A DNA stretch of 26,376 bases from Erysipelotrichaceae bacterium. Lineage in GTDB: Bacteria > Bacillota_I > Bacilli_A > RFN20 > CAG-826. The DNA lies in assembly GCA_012729405.1 (NCBI GenBank), contig JAAYDH010000003.1, positions 1 through 26,376 on the forward strand. Direction: 5' to 3'. Under the pieces are notes generated by a model. That model was not told the DNA's origin and ran no database searches. It saw only the letters and a list, made by a program, of their open reading frames with translations. Positions 12,209 to 20,015 of this stretch are shown piece by piece. The position numbers and the translations under genes were made by a program. Positions within the stretch are counted from its first letter, which is position 1, and every line of letters starts with the position of its first letter.

Positions 12209-14536
12209 ATGGCAGACAAAGCCCAAACACTAACTCTCCCTTTACTAATCACTCGCGCCCTCGTTATTTTCCCAGGCAATCAACAATTAATTGAGGCAGG
12301 GAGAGAATTTTCTATCAACGCGATCAATGCCGCCCGCAATGAAACCAATTCACTTGTTTTCGTCACGAGCCAAAATGAGGTCGACGTTGAGAATCCAACC
12401 GAAAACGACGTTTATCGCGTTGGCACTTTGTGCCGCATCATCTCTAATTCAGAAAGAGATGGACGCCAAAGAGTCCGCGTTGAAGTCGTCGAAAGAGTCC
12501 AATTAGAAAACATCGCCCTTGACAACCAAGGGAACTATTACGTGGCTAAAGGTTCAGTCTTAGAACTTAAGCCCGTCAGCGAAGAGAAAAACCGCGCTAT
12601 TATCGTTGCCATCAATAAAGTCTTAGACTCGATGCCTAACATCGTCTCTCAGATGCCACGCAACGTCGCGAACTTAGTCTCAAAAGCTGATGACGCTGCC
12701 ACATTATGCTATGCATTAGCGGGTTTCTTAGATGCCCCGGCTAGCAAAAAGCAAGAAATTCTTGAAGCGACAAACGCCGAGATTCTCATGACTTTAGTAA
12801 CCGTCTTATTAAATGGGGAAAACCAAAGAAGTGAAATCGAAAGAGATATTTCTGAACAAGTGAGAGAATCCGCTGAAAAATCCCAAAAGGAATATTTTCT
12901 CCGCGAAAAACTAAAAGCTATTAAAAGAGAATTAGGCGAAGACACCGATAAAGCCAATGACCCGGACGCTATTTTAGAGCGTTTGGAAAATAACCCTTAT
13001 CCGGATTTCGTCAAAGCCAAAGTCAAAGCCGAACTTAAAAAGTTCGACATGATGCCATCCGGCTCTCTTGAAAGCGCTTTAATTCAAAGCTACCTTGATG
13101 TTTTATTGAACGTCCCATGGTGGCAAAAGACAACTGATAATGATGATTTAAAGAATGTCGAGAAGATTCTCGATGAAGATCATTATGGATTAGAAGAACC
13201 CAAGAAGAGAATTGTCGAATATCTTGCCGTTAAAAAATTGACGGGCAACCTCAAATCTCCGATTCTCTGTTTCTACGGTCCTCCCGGAACCGGTAAGACC
13301 TCTTTAGGTAAGTCGATCGCTCGTGCTTTAGGACGAAAATTTTTCAAAGCTTCCTTAGGTGGTATCAGCGACGAAGCGGAAATTCGCGGACACCGCCGCA
13401 CCTACGTCGGGAGCTTGCCTGGACGCATCATCCAAGGTATGCGCAAAGTCGGAGTAACCAACCCAGTCTTCTTGCTCGACGAAGTCGATAAGTTAGCTAG
13501 TTCATATAAAGGCGATCCCGCTTCTGCGTTATTAGAAGTCCTCGATCCTGAACAAAACACAGCATTTAACGATAATTATCTCGAAGAGCCATATGATTTA
13601 AGCGATGTCTTATTCATCTGTACCGCAAACTATCTGGATCAAATCCCTGGTCCATTAAGAGATCGTTTGGAGTTAATCCAACTCTCTTCTTATACCGAAC
13701 TCGAAAAAGTTCAAATCGCTAAACAACATCTCATTCAAAAGCAAATTGCGATCAATGGTTTAAAACCTGAGCAAGTTTCTTTCACTGACGAAGCTATTAC
13801 AGATATTATCCGTAGCTACACTCGCGAAGCGGGTGTTCGTGAACTCGAAAGAAAGATTGCTTCTTGCTTGAGAAAAGTGGCGGTTGAAATCGTCAAAGAC
13901 CCAAGTGTTGCTTTCATCGAGATTAATCTCGAGAGAGCTCGCAAGTTCTTAGGCACTCCCATCTTTGAAGACAGCAAGAAAGAAAAAGAAGCCCAAGTCG
14001 GTGTCGTGACCGGACTCGCCTATACTGAGTATGGTGGTGATATACTCCCCATCGAAGTCAATAACTTCAAGGGTAAAGGCGCTTTAGTTCTCACTGGCCA
14101 TCTCGGCGATGTGATGAAAGAGTCAGCCTCAATTGCTCTTGACTATGTCAAAGCGAACGCTGAACTCTACGGCATCAGCCACGATATTTTCAATGATTTA
14201 GACATTCACATTCACGTTCCCGAAGGAGCGGTCCCTAAAGATGGGCCAAGCGCCGGTATCGCGATTACCACCGCGATTATCTCCTGCTTATCCAAGACTC
14301 CGGTCGATCCCAACCTCGCCATGACTGGTGAAGTGACCCTTCGTGGTAACGCACTCCCGATTGGTGGCTTGCGCGAGAAATCTCTTGCTGCTCTCCGTTC
14401 GGGTATCAAGACCATCATCGTTCCAAAGGGGAACAAGAAGGACGTTGAAGAACTTCCAAAGGAAGTTAAACAAACTTTAACCATCCTTTATATGTCCACC
14501 GTCGAAGACGCTGTTAAATCAGCGCTAGTGAAGTAG
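12209..14536 (+). CDS. lon: ATP-dependent protease Lon (LonA type)
   Basis: Lon degrades damaged and regulatory proteins in the cytoplasm. The 775-residue protein has the N-terminal LAN substrate domain beginning LPLLITRALVIFPG, a coiled segment around 215-240, an AAA+ module with Walker A GPPGTGKT (357-364) and Walker B FLLDEVDKL, and the C-terminal Ser-Lys protease with KDGPSAG (Ser681) and REKSLAA (Lys724). No membrane segments are inserted, so it is LonA, not LonB. ATG 12209 follows a near-perfect AAAGGAGG site. The gene lies 33 nt after tig and 3 nt before ysxC. No HrcA/CIRCE or CtsR site was seen upstream, so heat-shock control is not evident from the sequence. Confidence 0.98.
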   Translation: MADKAQTLTLPLLITRALVIFPGNQQLIEAGREFSINAINAARNETNSLVFVTSQNEVDVENPTENDVYRVGTLCRIISNSERDGRQRVRVEVVERVQLENIALDNQGNYYVAKGSVLELKPVSEEKNRAIIVAINKVLDSMPNIVSQMPRNVANLVSKADDAATLCYALAGFLDAPASKKQEILEATNAEILMTLVTVLLNGENQRSEIERDISEQVRESAEKSQKEYFLREKLKAIKRELGEDTDKANDPDAILERLENNPYPDFVKAKVKAELKKFDMMPSGSLESALIQSYLDVLLNVPWWQKTTDNDDLKNVEKILDEDHYGLEEPKKRIVEYLAVKKLTGNLKSPILCFYGPPGTGKTSLGKSIARALGRKFFKASLGGISDEAEIRGHRRTYVGSLPGRIIQGMRKVGVTNPVFLLDEVDKLASSYKGDPASALLEVLDPEQNTAFNDNYLEEPYDLSDVLFICTANYLDQIPGPLRDRLELIQLSSYTELEKVQIAKQHLIQKQIAINGLKPEQVSFTDEAITDIIRSYTREAGVRELERKIASCLRKVAVEIVKDPSVAFIEINLERARKFLGTPIFEDSKKEKEAQVGVVTGLAYTEYGGDILPIEVNNFKGKGALVLTGHLGDVMKESASIALDYVKANAELYGISHDIFNDLDIHIHVPEGAVPKDGPSAGIAITTAIISCLSKTPVDPNLAMTGEVTLRGNALPIGGLREKSLAALRSGIKTIIVPKGNKKDVEELPKEVKQTLTILYMSTVEDAVKSALVK

Positions 14537-14539
14537 TTA

Positions 14540-15118
14540 ATGATCAATTTCCAAAATGTTACTTTTATCAAATCAGCACCCAGTTATGCGGATGCACCCG
14601 AAGGAATGTTTCCTGAGGTTTTAATCGTCGGTAAAAGCAATGTTGGAAAATCGACCTTAATCAACACTCTTTGCCAGAGAAATCGCCTTGCTTATACCTC
14701 CTCCAAACCAGGTCATACGCGATTGCTCAACTACTATCTAATCGATGAAAAATTTTATCTAGTCGACGCCCCGGGGTATGGCTATGCCCGTGGGGGCGTC
14801 GATTTAGACGCTTTATTCGGCAAGATGATGGAAGACTATTTCACCAATTGTCCGAGATTAAAACTAGTTTTAATTCTCATTGACGCCAGAAGAGAATTCA
14901 ATGTTAATGACGAAGAAATTCTTACTTATGTCCAAGAAAACAAGATTCCCTACTTCGTGATTGTTACCAAAGTGGATAAGGTTAACCAAAGCGAAAAGCA
15001 CGCCTTAGTGAACCGCTTAAAGGAAAAGAATATCACTGAAGATGCCCTTTTCTATACCAGCTCTCTTCGTCCTAAGACGATCGAAAGTTTAAAGAGCGCT
15101 ATTGAAAAGGTTATCTAA
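14540..15118 (+). CDS. ysxC: Ribosome biogenesis GTPase YsxC/EngB
   Basis: This 192-residue TRAFAC GTPase is needed for late assembly of the large ribosomal subunit in Bacillus. It shows G1 GKSNVGKST (31-39), a G2 region SSKPGHTRLLNYY, G3 DAPGYGYA and G4 TKVDK. The G2 region differs slightly from the usual PGKTQ form, having His-Thr-Arg. It starts 3 nt after the lon stop with only a weak ribosome site, so it is probably translated by coupling to lon; the lon-ysxC order is conserved in Bacillota. The valS promoter lies in its last codons (15102-15107). Confidence 0.96.
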   Translation: MINFQNVTFIKSAPSYADAPEGMFPEVLIVGKSNVGKSTLINTLCQRNRLAYTSSKPGHTRLLNYYLIDEKFYLVDAPGYGYARGGVDLDALFGKMMEDYFTNCPRLKLVLILIDARREFNVNDEEILTYVQENKIPYFVIVTKVDKVNQSEKHALVNRLKEKNITEDALFYTSSLRPKTIESLKSAIEKVI

Positions 15119-15130
15119 CTAGATTAAACT
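15102..15130 (+). promoter_or_regulatory. Promoter of the valS T-box transcript
   Basis: TTGAAA (15102-15107) is followed after exactly 17 nt by TAAACT (15125-15130). The -35 lies inside the end of ysxC. The start point would be near 15137, just before Stem I of the T-box. Confidence 0.55.
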
Positions 15131-15136
15131 TAATTG

Positions 15137-15333
15137 TAAGCTCGTTGAAAAAGAGGAGTAACTTACTGGATCTTTATAGAGAATCGAGGGTGGTGGAAGC
15201 TCGATAGGAGAGGTAAGTGAAAGTCGCTTTGGAGAGATAGCTACCTAGCGAAAATAGGTTAATGAAGTGCATCGAAAGATGAACTAAGGTGGTACCGCGC
15301 CGCAAGCGTCCTTAGATAGGGCGTTTTATTTTA
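15137..15333 (+). promoter_or_regulatory. T-box riboswitch, Val (GUC) specifier
   Basis: The leader contains the T-box core AAGGTGGTACCGCG (15286-15299). Stem I reads clearly: basal AAAG (15150-15153) with CTTT (15227-15230), an AGGAGTA loop on the 5' side, upper stem ACTTAC (15161-15166) with GTAAGT (15213-15218), and a distal loop GGTGGTGG. The specifier triplet next to the basal helix is GTC (15223-15225), preceded by GAAA and followed by a purine, exactly the canonical layout; it is a Val codon and matches the downstream valS. The terminator is AGCGTCCT with AGGGCGTT (15305-15325, two wobble pairs), then TTTTATTTTA. Uncharged tRNA-Val should prevent termination. Confidence 0.95.
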
Positions 15334-15349
15334 CGTCCAGGAGGTAGTT

Positions 15350-17944
15350 ATGTTAGACAAACGCTACGATTTCAAAGCCGTGGAAGAAGGCAAGTACGAC
15401 CGCTGGAAAACCGGTGGATACTTTACCGCAGGGGACAAAAGTAAAGTGCCTTTCTCAATTGTTATTCCGCCGCCTAACGTCACCGGTAAATTACATATTG
15501 GCCACGCTTTAGATACAACCATGCAAGATATCATTTCTCGTTACAAGAGAATGAAAGGTTTTGACGTCTGTTATCTACCAGGAATGGATCACGCTGGCAT
15601 CGCGACTCAGGCCAAAGTTATGGATAAACTCTCTAAACAAGGCATTGATGTGACAAAAATTAGCCGAGAAGAGTTCTTAGACTGGGCTTGGAAGTGGAAA
15701 GAAGAATATGCCTTAAGCATCCATGAACAATGGAAAGTATTAGGTTTATCTTTGGATTACACACGCGAAAGATTCACTCTTGATGAAGGACTAAACGAAG
15801 CGGTGAGAAAAGTCTTCGTCGATTTATTTAATCGGGGATTAATCTATCAAGGCGAGAGAATCATCAACTGGGATCCAGTTTTGAAAACCGCATTGAGCAA
15901 TGTCGAAGTAATTCACCAAGACGATCCCGGCCACATGTACTTTTTTAAATACCGTCTCGTCGGCAACGATGAATTTTTAATTGTGGCCACAACCCGCCCA
16001 GAAACGATGTTTGGCGATGTGTGTGTGGTGGTCAATCCGAACGATGAGAGATATCAAAAATACATCGGTTTGAAGGTTATAAATCCAGCGAATGGACAGG
16101 CGATTCCAGTCATCGCTGATGAATATGTCGACACCAGTTTTGGCACCGGTGTCATGAAGTGCACTCCGGCCCATGACCCAAACGACTTTATCATCGGAGA
16201 AAAATACCATCTCGTTAAACCTATTATCTTTAATAAGGATGCGAGCATGAATCATCTCGCTGGAAAATACGAGGGTCAAGATCGTTTTGTGTGCCGCGAA
16301 AACTTGCTTAAACAAATTAAAGAAGACGACAACTTTGTTAAAATTGAAGACATCATTCATCCAGTTGGACATAGCGAGAGAAGCCACGCAGTTGTCGAAC
16401 CAATGCTCTCGAAACAATGGTTTGTGAAAATGAAGCCACTCGCTGAGAGATCGCTCGCAAATCAAAAGACGGGTGAAAAAGTCAATTTTATCCCGGAAAG
16501 ATTTGAAAAAGTCTTCACTCAATGGATGGAGAAGATTGAAGACTGGTGCGTGTCTCGTCAATTATGGTGGGGTCACCGCATCCCGGCTTACACGAACAAG
16601 AAAACTGGCGAGCTCTTAGTGAGCGTCGAGGCACCAAAAGATATCGAAAACTGGGAACAAGATCCGGATGTCTTAGACACCTGGTTCTCGAGTGCTTTGT
16701 GGCCTTTCTCAACCTTTGGTTGGCCGGAAGAAACTCCTGACTTTAAGCGCTACTTCCCAACCAATGTCTTAGTGACCGGCTATGATATTATCTTCTTCTG
16801 GGTGAGCCGAATGATTTTTCAATCGCTAGAAATGACTGGCAAATCACCATTTGAAGAAGCAGTTATCCATGGCTTAGTGCGCGACAATCTCGGCCGCAAG
16901 ATGAATAAATCATTAGGTAACGGAGTTGATCCGATCGCTGTTTCCAAAGAATATGGCGCGGATGCTCTTCGCTACTTCTTAACTACGAATTGTACTCCCG
17001 GACAAGATATGCGCTATTCGGAAGAGAAAGTGGTGGCAGCTTCCAACTACTTAAATAAGATATGGAACTCCGCCCGCTATGTCTTAAGTGTGCTTCCGGA
17101 AAATTTCGCTACGGAAAATTTCGATTCTCTGCATCTCTCCCCACTGGATCAATGGATTATCAACCGCCTTGAAGAGACGATTGAAAGGGTGACTATGAAT
17201 ATGGAGAAGTACGATTTTAACGCCGCTAGCACCCATCTATATAACTTCGTGTACGATGATTTCTGCTCGCAATATCTCGAGATGAGCAAAGTCTCTTTGT
17301 CATCAAATGATGAAGAAGCGATTAAGACTACCCATCAAGTTCTCTTCAAGTGTTTGAAGTCGATTATTCTTCTTATTTATCCCTACACTCCATTTATCTC
17401 CGAAGAGTTGTATTTATCATTGCCTGGACACCTTGATTCCATCATGTTAGAGAGTTATCCTCTCAAGGAAGATAAACTCATTGATAAAAGAGTCAATGAC
17501 GAAGTCAATATGCTATTTACGATGATTAAAGATGTCCGCAATTACAAGATTGAAAACAAACTCGCACCAAACGCGAAACTCAATCTCTATCTCAACTTAA
17601 AAATCAAGGTGTTTGATGCTTATTTTGCTTATTTGAAGAGATTTACTTTCTCCGAGTATCAAATTATCGGGGAAGAGATCCTCTCTAAACGTGGCGAATT
17701 AAGAATCTATGATTTTGGTGATTTGCTCATTGATAATGAAGCCGGAAAAGAGGAACTCCTCGCTCGGATCGGTAAAGAAATCGAAGAAGCAAAGAGCGAA
17801 ATCGCTCGCGCAGAGAGAATGTTAACAAATGAAAACTTCCTCGCCAAAGCACCGCAAGATAAGATCGAATTAGAGCGAAGTAAGTTAAACAAGCATAAGG
17901 ACGTTCTTGTCGATTTGTTTGAAAAGAAGAAAAAACTCTCTTAA
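15350..17944 (+). CDS. valS: Valyl-tRNA synthetase
   Basis: ValRS charges tRNA-Val. The 864-residue class I enzyme has the HIGH motif within PPPNVTGKLHIGHAL (HIGH 49-52), the editing domain in the first half (TTRPETMFGD), the GMDHAGIATQ segment typical of ValRS, the KMSKS loop as KMNKS (517-521), an anticodon-binding helical domain, and a C-terminal coiled-coil arm (about 800-864) that distinguishes ValRS from IleRS. The second residue pair of the KMSKS loop carries Asn for Ser, while both lysines remain. ATG 15350 follows CAGGAGG. It is controlled by the Val T-box directly upstream. The hairpin after the stop is a terminator-like structure that also covers the next gene's ribosome site. Confidence 0.97.
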   Translation: MLDKRYDFKAVEEGKYDRWKTGGYFTAGDKSKVPFSIVIPPPNVTGKLHIGHALDTTMQDIISRYKRMKGFDVCYLPGMDHAGIATQAKVMDKLSKQGIDVTKISREEFLDWAWKWKEEYALSIHEQWKVLGLSLDYTRERFTLDEGLNEAVRKVFVDLFNRGLIYQGERIINWDPVLKTALSNVEVIHQDDPGHMYFFKYRLVGNDEFLIVATTRPETMFGDVCVVVNPNDERYQKYIGLKVINPANGQAIPVIADEYVDTSFGTGVMKCTPAHDPNDFIIGEKYHLVKPIIFNKDASMNHLAGKYEGQDRFVCRENLLKQIKEDDNFVKIEDIIHPVGHSERSHAVVEPMLSKQWFVKMKPLAERSLANQKTGEKVNFIPERFEKVFTQWMEKIEDWCVSRQLWWGHRIPAYTNKKTGELLVSVEAPKDIENWEQDPDVLDTWFSSALWPFSTFGWPEETPDFKRYFPTNVLVTGYDIIFFWVSRMIFQSLEMTGKSPFEEAVIHGLVRDNLGRKMNKSLGNGVDPIAVSKEYGADALRYFLTTNCTPGQDMRYSEEKVVAASNYLNKIWNSARYVLSVLPENFATENFDSLHLSPLDQWIINRLEETIERVTMNMEKYDFNAASTHLYNFVYDDFCSQYLEMSKVSLSSNDEEAIKTTHQVLFKCLKSIILLIYPYTPFISEELYLSLPGHLDSIMLESYPLKEDKLIDKRVNDEVNMLFTMIKDVRNYKIENKLAPNAKLNLYLNLKIKVFDAYFAYLKRFTFSEYQIIGEEILSKRGELRIYDFGDLLIDNEAGKEELLARIGKEIEEAKSEIARAERMLTNENFLAKAPQDKIELERSKLNKHKDVLVDLFEKKKKLS

Positions 17945-17965
17945 TTTTCTAACTTTTTGGCACTT

Positions 17966-17995
17966 AAAGCCTCCTAAATTAATAGGAGGTTTTTT
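17966..17995 (+). terminator. Terminator-like hairpin whose 3' arm is the next gene's Shine-Dalgarno
   Basis: GCCTCCTA (17969-17976) pairs with TAGGAGGT (17983-17990) around a 6-nt AATTAA loop, with further A-T pairs below the stem and a run of six Ts (17990-17995). It has the form of an intrinsic terminator for valS. The AGGAGG of the 3' arm (17984-17989) is also the perfectly spaced ribosome site of the ATG at 17996, so in full-length RNA the hairpin hides it. Confidence 0.75.
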
Positions 17996-18178
17996 ATGAA
18001 CTATATCGAACTAACTCAAAACGAAATGAGTCAACACTATGTCGGCGCAGCTCTCACTTTGACCACTGTTATGGCTCTCATCGCGGTCGCTGTGGTGGCA
18101 GTAATCGCCTATCGGTTATTCATGTCGAACAAAGGCAGCGCGACTGTCCCAGGCGGCTGGAAGTTCACCTGGAATTAA
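17996..18178 (+). CDS. 60-residue single-pass membrane peptide of unknown function
   Basis: The product has a polar N-terminus (MNYIELTQNEMSQHY), one strong hydrophobic helix at about 18-42 rich in Ala, Val, Leu and Ile, then Tyr-Arg and a Gly/aromatic tail ending GGWKFTWN. It is predicted to be a membrane-anchored peptide. AGGAGG sits 6 nt before the ATG but lies in the 3' arm of a stable hairpin. radC begins 2 nt after the stop, so translation of the two is probably coupled. The N-terminus loosely resembles leaders of secreted peptides (LTxxEM), but the double-glycine cleavage site is absent and no transporter gene is nearby. I recognise no family. The clean start, spacing and composition support a real gene. 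Confidence 0.65.
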   Translation: MNYIELTQNEMSQHYVGAALTLTTVMALIAVAVVAVIAYRLFMSNKGSATVPGGWKFTWN

Positions 18179-18180
18179 TC

Positions 18181-18870
18181 TTGGGACAGATAAGAGATTT
18201 ACCGCCTCTTGAAAGGCCCCGGGAAAAGGCAATTCGTTACGGAATCGAATCGCTTTCAAATGTCGAACTTTTAGCTATCATAATTGGCTCCGGAACGAAG
18301 AAAAATTCCGCTCTTGAAATCGCCTCAAAAATCCTTTCTGACAAGAATGGACTGATTAATATTTTTCATTGTCCATATCAAGATTTTATTGCTTATCAAG
18401 GATTGAACAAAGCCTCAGCGATTAAACTATCCGCCACCTTCGAATTAGGCAAGCGTTATCAGATTGGAAAAGCCGAATCGCAAGACGCGATTGGTGATGA
18501 GAAAACGATTTATTTGAAGTACGCCCCTACACTGGCAAGAGAGGTACAAGAAAAGATTGTCATCATCGTTTTGAATCGGCAGAAGAAAATCGTCTATGAA
18601 CATATCCTCTCCATCGGGAGTGAAAACAATGTCTCATGTTCGATGCGAGATATCTTGCGAATTCTTGTTCTCAATAAAGGAACCTACTTCTATCTGATCC
18701 ACAACCATCCAGGTAATATCATCGAACCTTCCGAGGCTGATATTGCCTTCACATCTTCGATTATCGCAGAGGCTAAAAGGATTGGATTTAGTCTCCTTGA
18801 CCACCTCATCATTGGTGAAAAGGGGGCTTATTCGTTTAAAACGAATGCCTTTTTATCCGAAAATAAATGA
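18181..18870 (+). CDS. radC: RadC family JAB/MPN-domain protein
   Basis: The 229-residue protein begins at a TTG codon, giving the family's typical opening IRDLPPLERPREKAIRYG and then the helix-hairpin-helix-like region LSNVELLAIIIGSGTKKNSA. The C-terminal JAB1/MPN domain keeps the metal motif HxH-x7-S-xx-D at His174, His176, Ser184 and Asp187, but the middle of the loop (PGNIIEP) differs from the usual PSGDPTP. RadC was once linked to DNA repair; that role is not supported for Bacillota homologues and the substrate remains unknown. No ATG lies at a suitable place, and a GGAA 6 nt upstream supports the TTG. It starts 2 nt after the small membrane peptide gene. Confidence 0.93.
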   Translation: MGQIRDLPPLERPREKAIRYGIESLSNVELLAIIIGSGTKKNSALEIASKILSDKNGLINIFHCPYQDFIAYQGLNKASAIKLSATFELGKRYQIGKAESQDAIGDEKTIYLKYAPTLAREVQEKIVIIVLNRQKKIVYEHILSIGSENNVSCSMRDILRILVLNKGTYFYLIHNHPGNIIEPSEADIAFTSSIIAEAKRIGFSLLDHLIIGEKGAYSFKTNAFLSENK

Positions 18871-18878
18871 AAATGAAA

Positions 18879-18908
18879 TTGACACCCCTTTATAACTTAT
18901 GTTATATT
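18879..18908 (+). promoter_or_regulatory. Promoter of rplU-prp-rpmA
   Basis: A perfect TTGACA (18879-18884) lies 18 nt from TATATT (18903-18908). Transcription would start near 18915, at the first base of the structured leader. Confidence 0.75.
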
Positions 18909-18914
18909 ACATTC

Positions 18915-18990
18915 GTTGTCGCCTCACGAGCTACAACCGCCTAGAAAAGGTCCGCAAATCTATTAAGATACCTTAATAGCGAGTCATTAG
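18915..18990 (+). ncRNA. Ribosomal protein L21 leader (cis-regulatory RNA)
   Basis: The 5' leader of rplU folds into GTTGT/ACAAC (18915-18919 with 18933-18937) and a perfect 8-bp hairpin CTATTAAG-ATAC-CTTAATAG (18960-18979), with the unpaired segment AGAAAAGGTCCGC between. A structured leader is known upstream of rplU in low-GC Gram-positives (L21_leader) and is thought to allow autogenous control. The match is by position and general structure; a covariance search was not possible. Confidence 0.65.
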
Positions 18991-19012
18991 TGAATCAATA
19001 AGGAGGGACATT

Positions 19013-19321
19013 ATGTACGCAATTATCGAAACTGGTGGTAAGCAAATTCGCGTTGAAGTCGGTTCTAAAATCTATGTTGAGAAATTAGAAGCTGAAGTCG
19101 ACTCGACCGTTACTTTCGACAAAGTTCTACTCGTTAGCAACAAGTCAATGAAAGTCGGAACCCCATACGTCGCTGGCGCAACCGTCACGGCTAAAGTGGA
19201 AAAACAAGGCTTATCGAAAAAGATTCGTGTCTTCAAGTACAAAGCAAAAGCCAACTATCACAAGACAATTGGCCATCGTCAACCATACACTTGCTTAGTC
19301 ATTGAAGCAATCAACAACTAA
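19013..19321 (+). CDS. rplU: 50S ribosomal protein L21
   Basis: L21 is a 102-residue protein binding 23S rRNA. The start MYAIIETGGKQIRVEVG, the core DKVLLVS and the C-terminal KYKAKANYHKTIGHRQPYT with its RNA-binding basic patch are diagnostic. AAGGAGGG lies 5 nt before ATG 19013. It heads the conserved rplU-prp-rpmA operon behind a strong promoter and structured leader; prp begins 5 nt after its stop. Confidence 0.98.
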   Translation: MYAIIETGGKQIRVEVGSKIYVEKLEAEVDSTVTFDKVLLVSNKSMKVGTPYVAGATVTAKVEKQGLSKKIRVFKYKAKANYHKTIGHRQPYTCLVIEAINN

Positions 19322-19326
19322 CAAAC

Positions 19327-19632
19327 ATGATTAAAATTTTAATCAAAACCGAAGGAAAAAAGGTCAAATCACTCGAAGTTAAAGGACACGCCAACAGCGC
19401 TCCTCATGGCGAAGATCTTGTGTGCGCTGCTGTTTCAGCAGTTGTCACCGGTGGATTCAACGCAATTCAAGATGTCGCTCATGTCGAACTTGTGCTTCAA
19501 GAAGGTTATGCTTCGCTCGAAGCTAAAAAACCACTTTCCCTTCATGATGAAATCGTCGTTGACACTCTCATCGGTGGCCTTGAAACCATCGCTGAAAGCA
19601 ATGCGAGATTCGTCGAAATTAGAAAAATTTAG
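19327..19632 (+). CDS. prp: Ribosomal-processing cysteine protease Prp (YsxB)
   Basis: Prp removes the N-terminal extension of L27 before ribosome assembly in Bacillota and relatives. The 101-residue protein shows GHAN with catalytic His21 and EDLVCAAVSA with Cys33, the known His/Cys pair. It lies between rplU and rpmA as usual, 5 nt after rplU with no separate promoter. The rpmA product in this window carries the matching cleavage site, which confirms the functional pair. Confidence 0.96.
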   Translation: MIKILIKTEGKKVKSLEVKGHANSAPHGEDLVCAAVSAVVTGGFNAIQDVAHVELVLQEGYASLEAKKPLSLHDEIVVDTLIGGLETIAESNARFVEIRKI

Positions 19633-19649
19633 AAAGGGTGTCATAGATT

Positions 19650-19934
19650 ATGATGTTTAAATTAAATCTTCAACTCTTCGCTTCGAAAAAAGGTGTTGGG
19701 TCGACAAAGAACGGCCGTGACTCTGCTGGTCGCCGCTTAGGGGCCAAAGTCGCTGATGGTCAATGGTGCCATGCTGGCTCCATTATCTATCGCCAAAGAG
19801 GAACGAAAATCCATCCAGGAGAAAATACCTCAAGGGGTAAGGATGATACAATTTTTGCGACCGCTAGCGGTATCGCCAAGTATTATCGCGTTGGAAAAGA
19901 TCGTACAGCAGTTAAAATCATCGTTGCTGAGTAA
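19650..19934 (+). CDS. rpmA: 50S ribosomal protein L27 with Prp-cleavable N-terminus
   Basis: L27 reaches the peptidyl-transferase centre with its N-terminal tail. The 94-residue protein begins MMFKLNLQLFA followed by SKKGVGSTKNGRDS. The extension up to LQLFA is the Prp recognition sequence of Bacillota (cleavage after FA), and what follows is mature L27. The core GQWCHAGSIIYRQRGTKIHPG is typical. Two adjacent ATGs exist (19650, 19653); the first is better spaced from AAAGGG. A strong terminator follows. Confidence 0.97.
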   Translation: MMFKLNLQLFASKKGVGSTKNGRDSAGRRLGAKVADGQWCHAGSIIYRQRGTKIHPGENTSRGKDDTIFATASGIAKYYRVGKDRTAVKIIVAE

Positions 19935-19948
19935 CGAAGAAAAATAAT

Positions 19949-19980
19949 GAAGAAGACCACTAATTTGTGGTCTTTTTCTT
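19949..19980 (+). terminator. Terminator of rplU-prp-rpmA
   Basis: A 12-bp stem (core AAGACCAC with GTGGTCTT, 19949-19960 and 19967-19978) with a TAATTT loop runs into a T-rich tract. The obg promoter begins at once after it. Confidence 0.88.
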
Positions 19981-19990
19981 TCTCAACTTG

Positions 19991-19996
19991 TATAAT
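19991..19996 (+). promoter_or_regulatory. -10 element of the obg operon
   Basis: A perfect TATAAT preceded by TTG lies directly after the rpmA terminator; the -35 region would overlap the terminator stem and is weak. The start point would be near 20003, giving obg a very short leader. Confidence 0.55.
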
Positions 19997-20015
19997 ACAA
20001 GAGGAGTATATTTTA

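Noticed and set aside
15977..16740. Several long frames opposite and within valS
   Set aside because: They are shadows of valS with no start signals and no recognisable protein features.
19947..20015. N-terminal extension of Obg by 23 codons
   Set aside because: The extension would be encoded by the rpmA terminator hairpin and the obg -10 region; GAGGAG supports ATG 20016 and Obg proteins begin MFxDxAxVxVxxG.
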